Positions 18,268-27,077 of a DNA stretch of 64,000 nucleotides are shown piece by piece. This stretch comes from an uncultured Neomegalonema sp. GTDB lineage: Bacteria > Pseudomonadota > Alphaproteobacteria > Rhodobacterales > Rhodobacteraceae. Numbering within the stretch: position 1 is the first letter of the stretch; the number at the start of each line of letters is the position of its first letter. The notes under the pieces are model-generated. The model saw nothing but the letters and a program-made list of their open reading frames with translations. It made no database searches and was not told the origin of the DNA. The stretch covers positions 1 through 64,000 of the forward strand of contig CALLLP010000001.1 in assembly GCA_938008165.1 (NCBI GenBank), given 5' to 3'. A program made the position numbers and the translations under genes.

Positions 18268-19058
18268 TGGCATTCGAAACACTGGTCATCGAAACCGACG
18301 ACCGGGGGGTGGCGACCCTGACGCTGAACCGTCCCGACAAGCACAATGTCATGAATGCGCAGATGATCGCCGAGCTGACCGACGCCTGTGCGCGCATTGC
18401 GCAGGATGGCGGCATCCGCGCCGTGATCCTGTCGGGCGGCGAGGCGGCGTCTTTCTGTGCCGGGGGCGATCTGCGCTGGATGCGCGAGCAGATGGAGGCC
18501 GATCGCGCCACCCGCATGGCCGAGGCGCGAAAACTCGCCATCATGCTGAGGGATTTCAACCTGTTGCCAAAGCCGGTGATCGGGCGCGTCCATGCCAATG
18601 CTTTTGGCGGCGGGGTGGGGTTGATGAGTTGTTGCGATATCGCCATCGGGGTCGAGGGGGCGAAATTCGGGTTGACGGAGACGCGGTTGGGCCTGATCCC
18701 GGCGACCATCAGCCCCTATGTCATCGCCCGCATGGGAGAGGCGCGGGCACGGCGCGTCTTCATGTCCTCACGCGTGTTCGAGGCGGCGGAGGCGAAGGAG
18801 TTGGGCCTGTTGGCGCGGGTCGTCATTCCCGAAGCGCTGGACACGGTGGTCGAGCGCGAAGTTGCCCCCTATCTCGCGGTCTCGCCCGTTGCCGTCGCGG
18901 CGTCCAAGGCGCTGGCGCGGCGGTTGGGACCGGCGATCGACGATGCGGTCATCGACGAGACGATCGAGCGGTTGTGCGATACGTGGGAAACGGCGGATGC
19001 CCGCGAAGGCATCGCCGCGTTTTTCGACAAGCGCAAGGCATCTTGGGTGATGGAATAA
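18267..19058 (+). CDS. Enoyl-CoA hydratase/isomerase (crotonase family)
   Basis: The 263-residue crotonase has the oxyanion-hole segments SFCAGGDLRWM and NAFGGGVGLMSCCDIAIG, and the C-terminal half LTETRLGLIPATISPYV. The residues after GGVGL and in TETRLG resemble methylglutaconyl-CoA hydratase (LiuC) of leucine breakdown, but no other liu genes are present, so the substrate is not certain. It overlaps the pncA stop by one base and ends the operon. Confidence 0.88.
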   Translation: MAFETLVIETDDRGVATLTLNRPDKHNVMNAQMIAELTDACARIAQDGGIRAVILSGGEAASFCAGGDLRWMREQMEADRATRMAEARKLAIMLRDFNLLPKPVIGRVHANAFGGGVGLMSCCDIAIGVEGAKFGLTETRLGLIPATISPYVIARMGEARARRVFMSSRVFEAAEAKELGLLARVVIPEALDTVVEREVAPYLAVSPVAVAASKALARRLGPAIDDAVIDETIERLCDTWETADAREGIAAFFDKRKASWVME

Positions 19059-19119
19059 CGGGCGGGCCTCAATAATGAGGGTATCCGTGCGGATGCCCGA
19101 TCCTCGGCCCGTCAAAGCA

Positions 19120-19143
19120 TAAAAACCCCGCTTGGAGGCGGGG
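19120..19143 (-). terminator. Terminator of the DsbA-like gene
   Basis: On the minus strand CCCCGCC-TCCAA-GCGGGG is followed by TTTTTATG. It lies just past the stop of the DsbA-like gene. The plus-strand copy, preceded by an A-run, might also slow transcripts from the enoyl-CoA hydratase operon. Confidence 0.75.
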
Positions 19144-19150
19144 CCGTCTA

Positions 19151-20011
19151 TCAGCTTTCCTCGCGTTCCGCCTTGGCGAAATCGGCGAGGCGTTCTGCGG
19201 GGATATAGCCGCGTACGACCTCGTTGCCGATGATGAAAGCGGGCGTCCCGTTGATCTTGAGGGTCCGGGCGAGGGCGTAGGTCCGGTTGATCTGATCCCG
19301 GACTTCATCGCTCTGCATATCCACGCTGAGCGCATCGACATCCAACCCGACCTGCGCGGCCAGTGACATCACGGTTTCCTCGGAATGCGAGCCGCGATGA
19401 GTCATGAGTGCATCGTTGAAGGCGGGATAGAGATCGCCGTCCTTCTGGGCGCGCGATGCCAGCGCTGCACGGGCGGCAAGGATCGATCCTTCCCCCAAAA
19501 TCGGCAATTCCTTGATGACAAGACGAACATTCCCGTCCGCCTCGACGAATTTTTCGACCTCGGTATGAGCGCGCTTGCAATAGCCGCAATTATAATCCGA
19601 AAACTCAACGACCGTCAGATCGCCATCCGGATTGCCCCGGATCATCGAGAATCCGTCATTGAACAGTTCTTCGGCATTCGCCTTGACGAGATCGCCATCG
19701 GCGGCGGCGGCAGCGATTTTCTGCTGCTCCTCATAGACATTGATCGCCTCGACGATCACGCCCGGATTGCTGAGCAGATAATTACGGATCGCATCGCCGG
19801 AGGGGGCGGCATTGGCGGCCCCCGGATTTGACTGCATATACGAGGTCACGGCAGTGCCGATCGTATCGGGATTGCGAACCAGATAATCGGTAAAGGCCCC
19901 ATGGACCACCGCAGCTTCGACATTGATGCGCTTGGCGCTTGAACTGTAAGCGGTATATCCGCTGACCGCGAGTGCGACGGCCCCGAGGGCCATTCCGATT
20001 TTTCCGTACAT
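19151..20011 (-). CDS. Secreted DsbA-family thiol oxidoreductase (Com1/ScsC-like)
   Basis: This 286-residue protein has an N-terminal membrane/signal helix (IGMALGAVALAVSGYTAYSS). A helical region of ~110 residues like the oligomerisation segment of ScsC/Com1 proteins follows, then a thioredoxin fold with active site NCGYC and a GTPAF cis-proline loop. It likely forms or isomerises disulfides in the periplasm. The ATG at 20011 with AAAGGTG upstream was preferred over the longer frame to 20059, which would put charged residues before the signal helix. It is followed by a terminator and stands alone. Confidence 0.88.
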   Translation of the reverse strand: MYGKIGMALGAVALAVSGYTAYSSSAKRINVEAAVVHGAFTDYLVRNPDTIGTAVTSYMQSNPGAANAAPSGDAIRNYLLSNPGVIVEAINVYEEQQKIAAAAADGDLVKANAEELFNDGFSMIRGNPDGDLTVVEFSDYNCGYCKRAHTEVEKFVEADGNVRLVIKELPILGEGSILAARAALASRAQKDGDLYPAFNDALMTHRGSHSEETVMSLAAQVGLDVDALSVDMQSDEVRDQINRTYALARTLKINGTPAFIIGNEVVRGYIPAERLADFAKAEREES

Positions 20012-20097
20012 CTGAGCACCTTTTACAAGTCTGTCGTCTTTCTTACAGTGGCTAGTCACGATGTGGCGACTAAAAAACGATTTCTATCTCGCAGAGT

Positions 20098-21441
20098 TTA
20101 CCGATCAAGTGCGTCGCGCCGTTCGATTTCGGCGAGGATATCTCCCGCGCGCAACCATGCGGGTGAGCCGGTGGGCGAGGTCTCCTGCACCTGCTTGGCA
20201 TGGCGCGCGGCCACCTTGCTGCCCCCGATCATGATCTGGTGTTCGGCGGCGGCCAGCGAGGCGGCGGTCTTGTTGCCGAGGCGTCCCTCCGCCTGTGCGA
20301 GCCAGCGCCAAGCGCTCGCATTGAAGCGGTCACGGCGAATGGCTTCGGTCAGGACGGCGCGGGCTTCGGTGGTCGCGGTGGGCTGGTTCAGGGCCAGCAA
20401 TGCCTGTCCCAGAGAACCGAGGATCAACGGCTCGTCCGGGTCGAGGGCCGCGGCGCGGCGATAGGCGGGAATGGCCTGCATCGCGGCGCCCCCTTCGAAC
20501 AGGATTTGCCCCTTCAATTCATGGTAATAGGCATCGTTCGGACGCGTGGCGATCAGACGGTCGATCGTGCGCAGGGCCGCTTGGGGATCGGGGGTGCGAT
20601 GATAGGCCACGGCGCGGGCCAGCAGAGCCGTCTCCGATCCGTCATCGGGAATTTCGCGCAGGGTTCGCGCTGGAGAGATCAAGAATCCGCGCAGCTTGGC
20701 GCGCATCCGGTCGTACCAATAGCGGGTTTGCGCATCCACGATGCGGCCCAACGCTGGGGATGCCGCAACCCGACGCTCCAGCGAGCGGATGCGTTCACTG
20801 GAGAGCGGATGGGACAGGGTATAGGGATCGCGTCTGCCGACCGAGACCAGTTCCTGCGCCTGCAACCGCTCCAGCGTCTCGACCATGCCGGTCGGATCGA
20901 CATTGGCGCGCTCCAGATAGGTGACGGCGGCCTGATCGGCGGCGCTTTCCTGTCCGCGCGTGTAGCGGAGAAAGCCCCGCTGCGCGATGGTCTGTCCTCC
21001 CGCGAGAATCGCCGCGCCCGCTTGGCCTGCTCCGGCGGCAATGGTCGCGATGCCGATGATGGTCGACAGGATCGCGGTTCCCTGCGAGGCGCTGGCCGCC
21101 GGGCCAAATCGCACCCCATGCCCGCCCGCGATATGCCCGGTCTCATGCGCAATGACGCCCAGCAATTCGCCCGGATCGTCCATCGCAATCAACAGGCCGG
21201 TATGAAACGCCATATTGCGCCCGACGACGAAGGCATTGAGCGTTTTGTCATTGACGATGAAAATTTTCACACTGCCGGGGGGCAGGTTTGCCGCTTCGAA
21301 GATCGGCGCGCTGATCCGCTCCAATGTGCCTTCGATCTCGGCATCGCGGATGGTCGAGATGCCGCGCGACTGGGCCGCTGCAACACTCTGCGACAGCAGG
21401 AGCGCGAGGGCCGCGCTTTTCAGGATCGTGAATGGGCGCAT
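20098..21441 (-). CDS. M48-family metalloprotease with TPR repeats (BepA/YfgC-like)
   Basis: The 447-residue periplasmic protein begins with a signal peptide (LKSAALALLLSQSVAAAQS). The zinc site HETGH is at about residue 100 with the third ligand Glu in GQESAADQAA, and several TPR-like helices fill the C-terminal half (from about residue 280: AVAYHRTPDPQAALRTIDRL, LGSLGQALLALNQP). This is the architecture of BepA, which edits stalled outer-membrane proteins on the BAM complex. It is transcribed away from the aminotransferase gene and stops 86 bases before the DsbA-like start, so the two envelope-quality genes may be linked. Confidence 0.93.
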   Translation of the reverse strand: MRPFTILKSAALALLLSQSVAAAQSRGISTIRDAEIEGTLERISAPIFEAANLPPGSVKIFIVNDKTLNAFVVGRNMAFHTGLLIAMDDPGELLGVIAHETGHIAGGHGVRFGPAASASQGTAILSTIIGIATIAAGAGQAGAAILAGGQTIAQRGFLRYTRGQESAADQAAVTYLERANVDPTGMVETLERLQAQELVSVGRRDPYTLSHPLSSERIRSLERRVAASPALGRIVDAQTRYWYDRMRAKLRGFLISPARTLREIPDDGSETALLARAVAYHRTPDPQAALRTIDRLIATRPNDAYYHELKGQILFEGGAAMQAIPAYRRAAALDPDEPLILGSLGQALLALNQPTATTEARAVLTEAIRRDRFNASAWRWLAQAEGRLGNKTAASLAAAEHQIMIGGSKVAARHAKQVQETSPTGSPAWLRAGDILAEIERRDALDR

Positions 21442-21580
21442 GGGCGGGCCTCCTATCGCGGGTTCGGGGCATCATTCTACATCTGGAGAGGATGGCAAAG
21501 TTATGAATCTGCGATCACGCGATCGTCGCACTGCGTGAGGGGGGTTGAGCCTGCGGTCGATCCCGGCCAAACAAGCATTC

Positions 21581-22738
21581 ATGACAAGAAATGCTTCCCG
21601 CCGCTCGAATGTATCCCCTTTCCTCGCCATGGATGTGATGGAGGCCGCGCGGCGGTCAGATGCGGCGGGCGATCCGGTGGCCCATCTCGAAGTCGGCCAG
21701 CCCGGCAACCCCGCCCCGCTTCTGGCCCGCGAGGCGGCGATGAAGGCGCTGGGCGAGGGGGACTCGCTCGGATATACCGTGGCGCTGGGGATGCCCGCCC
21801 TGCGTGAACGCCTGTCGCGAATGTATCGCGAGGTTCACGGTCTGGATGTTACGGCCGAACGGATCGTGGTGACGACCGGATCGTCGGCGGCGTTTTTGCT
21901 GGCGTTCCTGACCCTGTTCGATGCCGGAGACCGTCTGGCGCTGGCCGATCCGGGGTATCCCAGCTATCGCAATATCCTTGCCTCGATCGATATCGAGCCG
22001 GTGCGGCTGGAGGCAACATTGGCCACGGGCTATCAGCCCGATCCGGCCTTGCTGGCCAAGGCGCGGCAGGGAGGTCGGATCGACGGTCTGCTCTTTGCCA
22101 GCCCCGCCAATCCCACGGGCACGGCGTTATCACGGGCGGCCCTTGCGGCGCTGATCGAGGATTGCCGGGCGCAGGGAACGGCGATGATCTCCGATGAGAT
22201 CTATGATCGGCTGTGGTATGCCGAAAAACCCGTTTCGGCGCTGGAACTGACGCAGGATGCGTTTGTCATCAACAGCTTTTCGAAATATTACTGCATGACT
22301 GGCTGGCGCATCGGCTGGATGGTCGTGCCCCCCGATATGCTGCGCACCGTCGAGCGTCTGGCGCAGAATCACTTCATCTGTCCTCCGCATATCAGTCAGG
22401 TCGCCGCCCTTGCCGCCCTTGATGCGGAGGAGGAACTTTCCGCACATTTGGAGGTGTATCGCCGGAACCGGGCCGTATTGCTCGATACATTGCCGGGCCT
22501 TGGGTTTCGCGATTTTGCCCCGGCGGATGGAGCTTTCTATCTCTATGGCGATGTCAGTGCGCTGACCAATGACAGCGCCGAATTCTCGCGCCGGATGTTG
22601 GCGGAGGCAAAGGTGGCGGCGGTTTCGGGCACCGATTTTGACCCGGTGCGCGGCAAAAGCACGATGCGCTTTTCCTTTGCCGGGTCGGAGGAAACCGTGG
22701 CGCGCGCGGCGCAATCGCTGACCCGGTGGCTGGGATAG
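21581..22738 (+). CDS. PLP-dependent aminotransferase (class I/II)
   Basis: This 385-residue fold-type I aminotransferase has the PLP Lys in SFSKYYCMTGWRIG, the cofactor-binding DEIYDRLWY and NPTGTALS, and a C-terminal MRFSFAG arginine segment for the substrate carboxylate. It resembles aspartate/tyrosine-type enzymes, but the substrate is not predictable. The start is uncertain: ATG 21581 has only a weak ribosome site, and a TTG 12 codons upstream is possible. It stands alone between divergent and convergent neighbours. Confidence 0.87.
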   Translation: MTRNASRRSNVSPFLAMDVMEAARRSDAAGDPVAHLEVGQPGNPAPLLAREAAMKALGEGDSLGYTVALGMPALRERLSRMYREVHGLDVTAERIVVTTGSSAAFLLAFLTLFDAGDRLALADPGYPSYRNILASIDIEPVRLEATLATGYQPDPALLAKARQGGRIDGLLFASPANPTGTALSRAALAALIEDCRAQGTAMISDEIYDRLWYAEKPVSALELTQDAFVINSFSKYYCMTGWRIGWMVVPPDMLRTVERLAQNHFICPPHISQVAALAALDAEEELSAHLEVYRRNRAVLLDTLPGLGFRDFAPADGAFYLYGDVSALTNDSAEFSRRMLAEAKVAAVSGTDFDPVRGKSTMRFSFAGSEETVARAAQSLTRWLG

Positions 22739-22786
22739 GGCAGGCATGCCCCCTTTGAGTTTTCCGCAACCGGCCTTCAAGCCGCT

Positions 22787-23062
22787 CTATTGGTCTGTCT
22801 TGCGTCTGCGCCCCGTTCGGCCCCGTTCGGCGGCGGCCCCGTTCGCGGCGTCTTCGAGCAGCGCGATCATCGCATGATCCGCGTTTTGCGCGGTGCGGTG
22901 CAGGTCGAGCAGGGCGCGCGATGCCTCTGCGGCGCGTTCAGGCTCGGCCAAGCCGAAGGCCCAGTCGAAAAAGATGGCTCGGTTTTCCTCGACCGACAGG
23001 CCCTCCATCGACAGGGCATCGGCGATAAGCCCCCGCGTATCCCATAGAGATGTTTGTTTCAC
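22787..23062 (-). CDS. Small conserved-looking hypothetical protein
   Basis: This 91-residue protein has a GTG start at 23062 with GGGAGG about ten bases upstream. It is mostly helical by appearance (SVEENRAIFFDWAFGLAEPERAAEASRALLDLH) with an acidic middle and a basic, glycine- and arginine-rich tail (ERGRTGRRRKTDQ). There is no signal peptide or membrane segment. It lies between the aminotransferase (convergent) and the histidine kinase (same strand, 66 bases upstream). I recognise no family; the ribosome site and codon use make it likely real. Confidence 0.6.
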   Translation of the reverse strand: MKQTSLWDTRGLIADALSMEGLSVEENRAIFFDWAFGLAEPERAAEASRALLDLHRTAQNADHAMIALLEDAANGAAAERGRTGRRRKTDQ

Positions 23063-23128
23063 CGCCGCTGTCCTCCCTTGGCAATCCCGGCGAGATTGCG
23101 CGGATTTCAGCGGATGACAAGCGCTTTG

Positions 23129-24574
23129 TCAGGCGACATTGCTCAGTGTATCGGTAATTCTGAACGCGGGAACCACGAGCGTCGCCGTCGTGCCGATCCC
23201 GATCTCGCTTTTCAGGTCCAGCCGACCCTCCAGCGTGTTGACGATTCCGGCAATGATGGCAAGGCCAAGGCCAAGGCCGCCCTTGCCCTTGGAATAGCTA
23301 TCCGCATGGGCCTGCGCGAAGGGCCTGCGCACCTTTTCCAGATCCGTAGCCGACATCCCGCATCCTGCATCGACAACATGGATCAGGCATTCGCCGCTAT
23401 CGCTGCGCATCGTGTAGATGATGACGCTCTGGCCCGATTCAGAGAATTTGATCGCATTGGTGACCAGATTGATCACGGCCTGAGTCAACCGGGTCGGATC
23501 GGCATGAATGATCGTGTCGTGATGACTCTGCGCCAATCGGATCGACACATCCGCATTGCTCGCAGCCGTGCGGCAGGTGGCAACGACGTTTTCGAGTACC
23601 GATTTCAGCGAAAATGTCTCGTCCGCCCATCCTATTTTCCCCACTTCCAACCGCGCAAGATCGAGCAGATCGTCAATATTGGTTTGCAACAGCAGGCCGC
23701 TGGAATGGATATGCTCGATATATTCGGCGTATTTCGGCGTGGTCACGGGGCCAAAAATTTCGCTGCGGATCATGCCGGAGAATCCGAGAATGGCATTCAT
23801 GGGGGTGCGTAATTCATGACTGACACTCGCAAGGAATTGGTTTTTGGCCATATTGGCAGCAACCGCCTCGTCACGCGCGGCCAAGGCTTCATGTCGTGAT
23901 GCCTGCAACTCGGCGTTTGATTTGGCGCAGGCGGCGCTCATGGCGGCCTGTTTTCGCGCCAGTCGCTCACGCTCGAACGATCCGACCAGAATAGCCAAAG
24001 CAACCAAAAGGTTGAACAGGGTGCTGACAGTGGTTTCGACCATATCGGCGGCGTGCCACGGAACCGTCGCGATATATGCCGTTGCCACCACCGCGATCAC
24101 CCGCGCCACCGTCGAGAAACGCGGCACCAGCATCAGAGCGCTGACGCTCATGATGACACCGAGGCCGAATTCGTAATGTACGGTCGCCTCATTCGGGGCG
24201 AGGATGATCAGGATCAATTGAGTGCAACTGGACGCCAAAGCACAGAATTCCAGCGCCGTTTCGCGTTGATCGGGGGTGCGATGGGGCTGATTGAATGCAA
24301 TGATGCAGCACAGGATGATGACGCCACCGATGCCGCGCATGGTCAACATCTGCGCGACCGCCTCGCCCCCGACGCTGATATCGAGGACGGCAAGGGAGGC
24401 GTAGATAAAGAAGCTCAGGAACAGAAAGACCACGCGCATGTTATGCATCTGCGTATCGTGCTGATACCAGAAGTCCTGCTCCGCTGCCGCGTCGTGAAAC
24501 TCGGGCAGGCGGACCTTTTCCGCTAAGGAGTCTAGACGTTCTATCAGGGGATGGGTCACGATTTTCACAGGCAT
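23129..24574 (-). CDS. Membrane sensor histidine kinase
   Basis: The 481-residue kinase has a cytosolic N-terminus and about six hydrophobic helices between residues ~45 and 205. A coiled segment (RKQAAMSAACAKSNAELQASRHEALAARDEAVAANMAK) follows, then a HisKA box FLASVSHELRTPMNAI and an ATPase domain with N box NLVTNAIKFSE, G1 DAGCGM and G2 GGLGLGLAI. There is no obvious periplasmic sensor domain, so the signal may be in the membrane. No response regulator is adjacent, making it an orphan. Its N-terminal HDTQMHNMRVVFLFLSFF opens the first helix. It is divergent from the helicase gene across a long AT-rich gap. Confidence 0.92.
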   Translation of the reverse strand: MPVKIVTHPLIERLDSLAEKVRLPEFHDAAAEQDFWYQHDTQMHNMRVVFLFLSFFIYASLAVLDISVGGEAVAQMLTMRGIGGVIILCCIIAFNQPHRTPDQRETALEFCALASSCTQLILIILAPNEATVHYEFGLGVIMSVSALMLVPRFSTVARVIAVVATAYIATVPWHAADMVETTVSTLFNLLVALAILVGSFERERLARKQAAMSAACAKSNAELQASRHEALAARDEAVAANMAKNQFLASVSHELRTPMNAILGFSGMIRSEIFGPVTTPKYAEYIEHIHSSGLLLQTNIDDLLDLARLEVGKIGWADETFSLKSVLENVVATCRTAASNADVSIRLAQSHHDTIIHADPTRLTQAVINLVTNAIKFSESGQSVIIYTMRSDSGECLIHVVDAGCGMSATDLEKVRRPFAQAHADSYSKGKGGLGLGLAIIAGIVNTLEGRLDLKSEIGIGTTATLVVPAFRITDTLSNVA

Positions 24575-25110
24575 CTCTTCTGAAGCAAGTCCATCCAGAA
24601 TAATGTTCAGAAGATAACGTCGCCTATTCCGCCCTATGCCAACTTGGCGGTCTTTACGTTTAATTTTATAGGAAAATCAGCGATGCGGAAAGAAGGCACG
24701 GTAAAATAATATATTATATATCAATAGTTTATGCGCCAATCTGGTTGATTGCGTTGAATTTGAATTTCTAAAATTACACCCAAAACCTGACGGCATGGCT
24801 GTCTCCGGCCCCGCCATTTGCGCGGGCAGGGGGGTCGATCGTCCCATTCGTCACAGGGCCGCGCGAGCGTGCGGTCTTGACGTGGTCGTGATAGATGGTA
24901 TCTGCAGTGCAGCAAAACCGCGCGTGAAGAACGATGCAATCGTTCGCGGTATCTTGCCTCGACAGCGCCCATCGGGATGATGCTGTCGACATCATATGCC
25001 CGGTACGCCGGGCGCAGCCCCCATCGGCGGCTTTTTCGCGCAAGTGCCTTACATAGAATGCCGTCAGTGTAGGCCCTTGGCTTGCGTGGCGATTACGAAA
25101 GTTTTCTTTT
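24575..25110. other. 536-base gap between histidine kinase and helicase: AT-rich core, no gene found
   Basis: The first third (about 24600-24790) is strikingly AT-rich, including AATAATATATTATATATCAATAG near 24706-24728. It probably holds the divergent promoters of the histidine kinase and the DEAD-box gene. The remainder (24790-25110) is of normal GC and forms a long leader before the helicase. Long structured leaders are typical of cold-shock helicases, but I could not define a fold. Short open frames here have no ribosome sites or family resemblance. Confidence 0.5.
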
Positions 25111-26391
25111 TTGACCCAGTTTTCCGATCTCGGCCTCGCCGAACCTCTCCTTCGTGCCGTTGAAGGCGAAGGCTATACCAATCCGACCCCTATTCAGGCC
25201 GCCGTTATTCCCACGGTTCTGGAGCAGCGCGATATTATCGGTATTGCTCAGACAGGCACCGGCAAGACGGCCGCTTTTGTCCTTCCGGTCCTCAGCCGGA
25301 TTCACGCGATGGAGCTGACGCCACCGCGCCGGGGATGTACCGCGCTGATTCTGGCCCCGACCCGCGAACTCGCCGCCCAGATCGCGGAAAGCATCCGCAT
25401 CTATGGAAAGCATATGAAACCGGCGGTCGCGGTCGTCGTGGGCGGCGTCAAGCACAATCCTCAGATCAAGGCGATGGCCCCCGGTGTCGATGTGCTGGTC
25501 GCTACCCCCGGCCGCCTGCTCGATCATATGGATACCGGTACGATCCGGCTCGATGGCACATCGGTCATCGTTCTCGATGAGGGCGATCAGATGCTCGATC
25601 TCGGCTTTGTACCCGCGATCCGCAAGGTCATGGCGGCGCTGCCGAAAAAGCGCCAGACCATGCTGTTCTCGGCGACCATGCCCGGCCCGATCAAGGCGCT
25701 GGCACAGGATTTTCTGAGCAATCCGGCGGAGGTTGCCGTTGCGGCGGTTTCCAAGCCCATCGACCGGATCGAACAGCGCGTCATTCATATGCCCCATGCT
25801 GAAAAGCGTGACCGTCTCGCCGAGTTGATGGCCGATCCGGATATGGAGCGCAGCATCGTATTCACCCGCACCAAGCGCGGCGCGGACCGGGTGGCCGAAG
25901 GTCTGGTCAAGGTCGGGTTCGGCGCAGCGGCCATCCATGGCAACAAGTCGCAGAACCAGCGCGAGCGGGCCTTGCGCGATTTCAAGCAGGGCAAGACGAC
26001 CATCCTCGTCGCCACCGATATCGCCGCGCGGGGGATCGATATCGATGATGTCAGCCATGTGTTCAATTTCGAGTTGCCGAACATTCCCGAAGCCTATGTG
26101 CACCGCATCGGGCGCACGGCGCGGGCAGGGCGTAGCGGTGTCGCGATCTCGTTCTGTGATGGCACCGAGCGCCAGTATCTGCGCGATATCGAGCGCCTGA
26201 CCGGCATCACCATCGCCGCCGAGGGGGAGCCGCAGCCTTTCGAAAAGCCCCCCGTGCCGGGCGCGAACCGGCAACCGCGCAACCCTAATCAAAAACAGGG
26301 TCGCGCCGGTGGTCAGCGCAAGGAAGGCGGTGCCCCAAGCACACGCAAACCGCGACGTCGAAAGCCCCGCCCGGCTTCATCGGCGCGGTGA
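25111..26391 (+). CDS. DEAD-box RNA helicase (RhlE-like)
   Basis: The 426-residue helicase has, in order, the Q motif (TPIQAAVIP), motif I AQTGTGKT, Ia PTRELAAQ, II DEGD, III SATMP, and the C-terminal motifs TKRGADRVAE, ATDIAARGIDIDDVSHV and HRIGRTARAG. Motif II reads DEGD instead of DEAD, an accepted variant. The C-terminal tail is basic and low-complexity (RQPRNPNQKQGR, RKPRRRKPRP), as in RhlE. The start is a TTG at 25111, giving MTQFSDLGL; no better ATG exists in frame. A long 5' gap suggests leader-mediated control. Confidence 0.95.
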   Translation: MTQFSDLGLAEPLLRAVEGEGYTNPTPIQAAVIPTVLEQRDIIGIAQTGTGKTAAFVLPVLSRIHAMELTPPRRGCTALILAPTRELAAQIAESIRIYGKHMKPAVAVVVGGVKHNPQIKAMAPGVDVLVATPGRLLDHMDTGTIRLDGTSVIVLDEGDQMLDLGFVPAIRKVMAALPKKRQTMLFSATMPGPIKALAQDFLSNPAEVAVAAVSKPIDRIEQRVIHMPHAEKRDRLAELMADPDMERSIVFTRTKRGADRVAEGLVKVGFGAAAIHGNKSQNQRERALRDFKQGKTTILVATDIAARGIDIDDVSHVFNFELPNIPEAYVHRIGRTARAGRSGVAISFCDGTERQYLRDIERLTGITIAAEGEPQPFEKPPVPGANRQPRNPNQKQGRAGGQRKEGGAPSTRKPRRRKPRPASSAR

Positions 26392-26444
26392 TCGGATCGC
26401 CCAGAGAATGGATCGGCACAGGCCGGTTCATTCTACCCGGCAAA

Positions 26445-27077
26445 CTATCCAAACCGTGCCTTGAGTTCGGCCACGATTTCGGGGGATAGGAGGCGCGTTT
26501 TTGCCTGTTTGAGCAGGACGAGCAATTTCGCCGTCTCCTCCAGTTCCTCCGATGCATAGACCGCCGAGAGCAGGTCTTTTGCACTGACGACCGGACCATG
26601 ATTCTGGAGCAAAACGGCGGCGCATTCGCCGTTCAGGCCGCGAATCAAATCCCCCGCCGCCGCATCACCGGGATGCACATAAGGCACCAGCTTTACCGTT
26701 CCGACTCGCATCACGACATAGGGGGTCAGCGGCGGAATGCAGTCTTCCGGATCCGTGGTTTCCAGACAGGACAGCGCCGTCGCGAAGGTCGAATGCAGAT
26801 GCACGACCGCGCCGGTGCCGGGGCGCGTTTCGTAGAAGGCGCGGTGCAGAAAGACTTCCTTCGAGGGTTTGTCCCCGCCCAGATGCTGCCAATTCGCATC
26901 GAGATGCGCGATCCGGTCGGGATCGAGAAATCCAAGCGAGGAGTTTGTCGGCGTCATCAGAAAACCGCCATCGGGCAAGGCGGCGGAGATATTACCGGCG
27001 CTCCCGACCGAAAACCCCCGATCAAACAGCGATTTAGCCAGCCGTACCATCTCGTGACGCAGTGTTGTCTCATCCAT
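26445..27077 (-). CDS. otnC: 3-oxo-tetronate 4-phosphate decarboxylase (class II aldolase fold)
   Basis: This 210-residue class II aldolase/adducin-fold protein has the zinc ligands in HLHSTF (H93, H95) and NHGP (H160), and the catalytic acid in SKEVFLHR (E74). Next to OtnK it is best read as OtnC, which decarboxylates 3-oxo-tetronate 4-phosphate to dihydroxyacetone phosphate. Fuculose-phosphate-aldolase-type chemistry is the alternative. It is the last gene of the six-gene operon, and its start overlaps the end of otnK by eight bases. The operon ends 53 bases from the convergent helicase gene. Confidence 0.88.
   Translation of the reverse strand: MDETTLRHEMVRLAKSLFDRGFSVGSAGNISAALPDGGFLMTPTNSSLGFLDPDRIAHLDANWQHLGGDKPSKEVFLHRAFYETRPGTGAVVHLHSTFATALSCLETTDPEDCIPPLTPYVVMRVGTVKLVPYVHPGDAAAGDLIRGLNGECAAVLLQNHGPVVSAKDLLSAVYASEELEETAKLLVLLKQAKTRLLSPEIVAELKARFG

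Noticed and set aside
20200-21807. A 535-residue open frame on the plus strand opposite the M48 protease gene
   Set aside because: It lies antisense to a well-supported protease, has no ribosome site and no family motifs. Long antisense frames are expected in high-GC genes with strong third-position bias.
22790-23047. An 85-residue plus-strand ORF opposite the small hypothetical gene
   Set aside because: It is antisense to the better-supported 91-residue frame with GGGAGG upstream.
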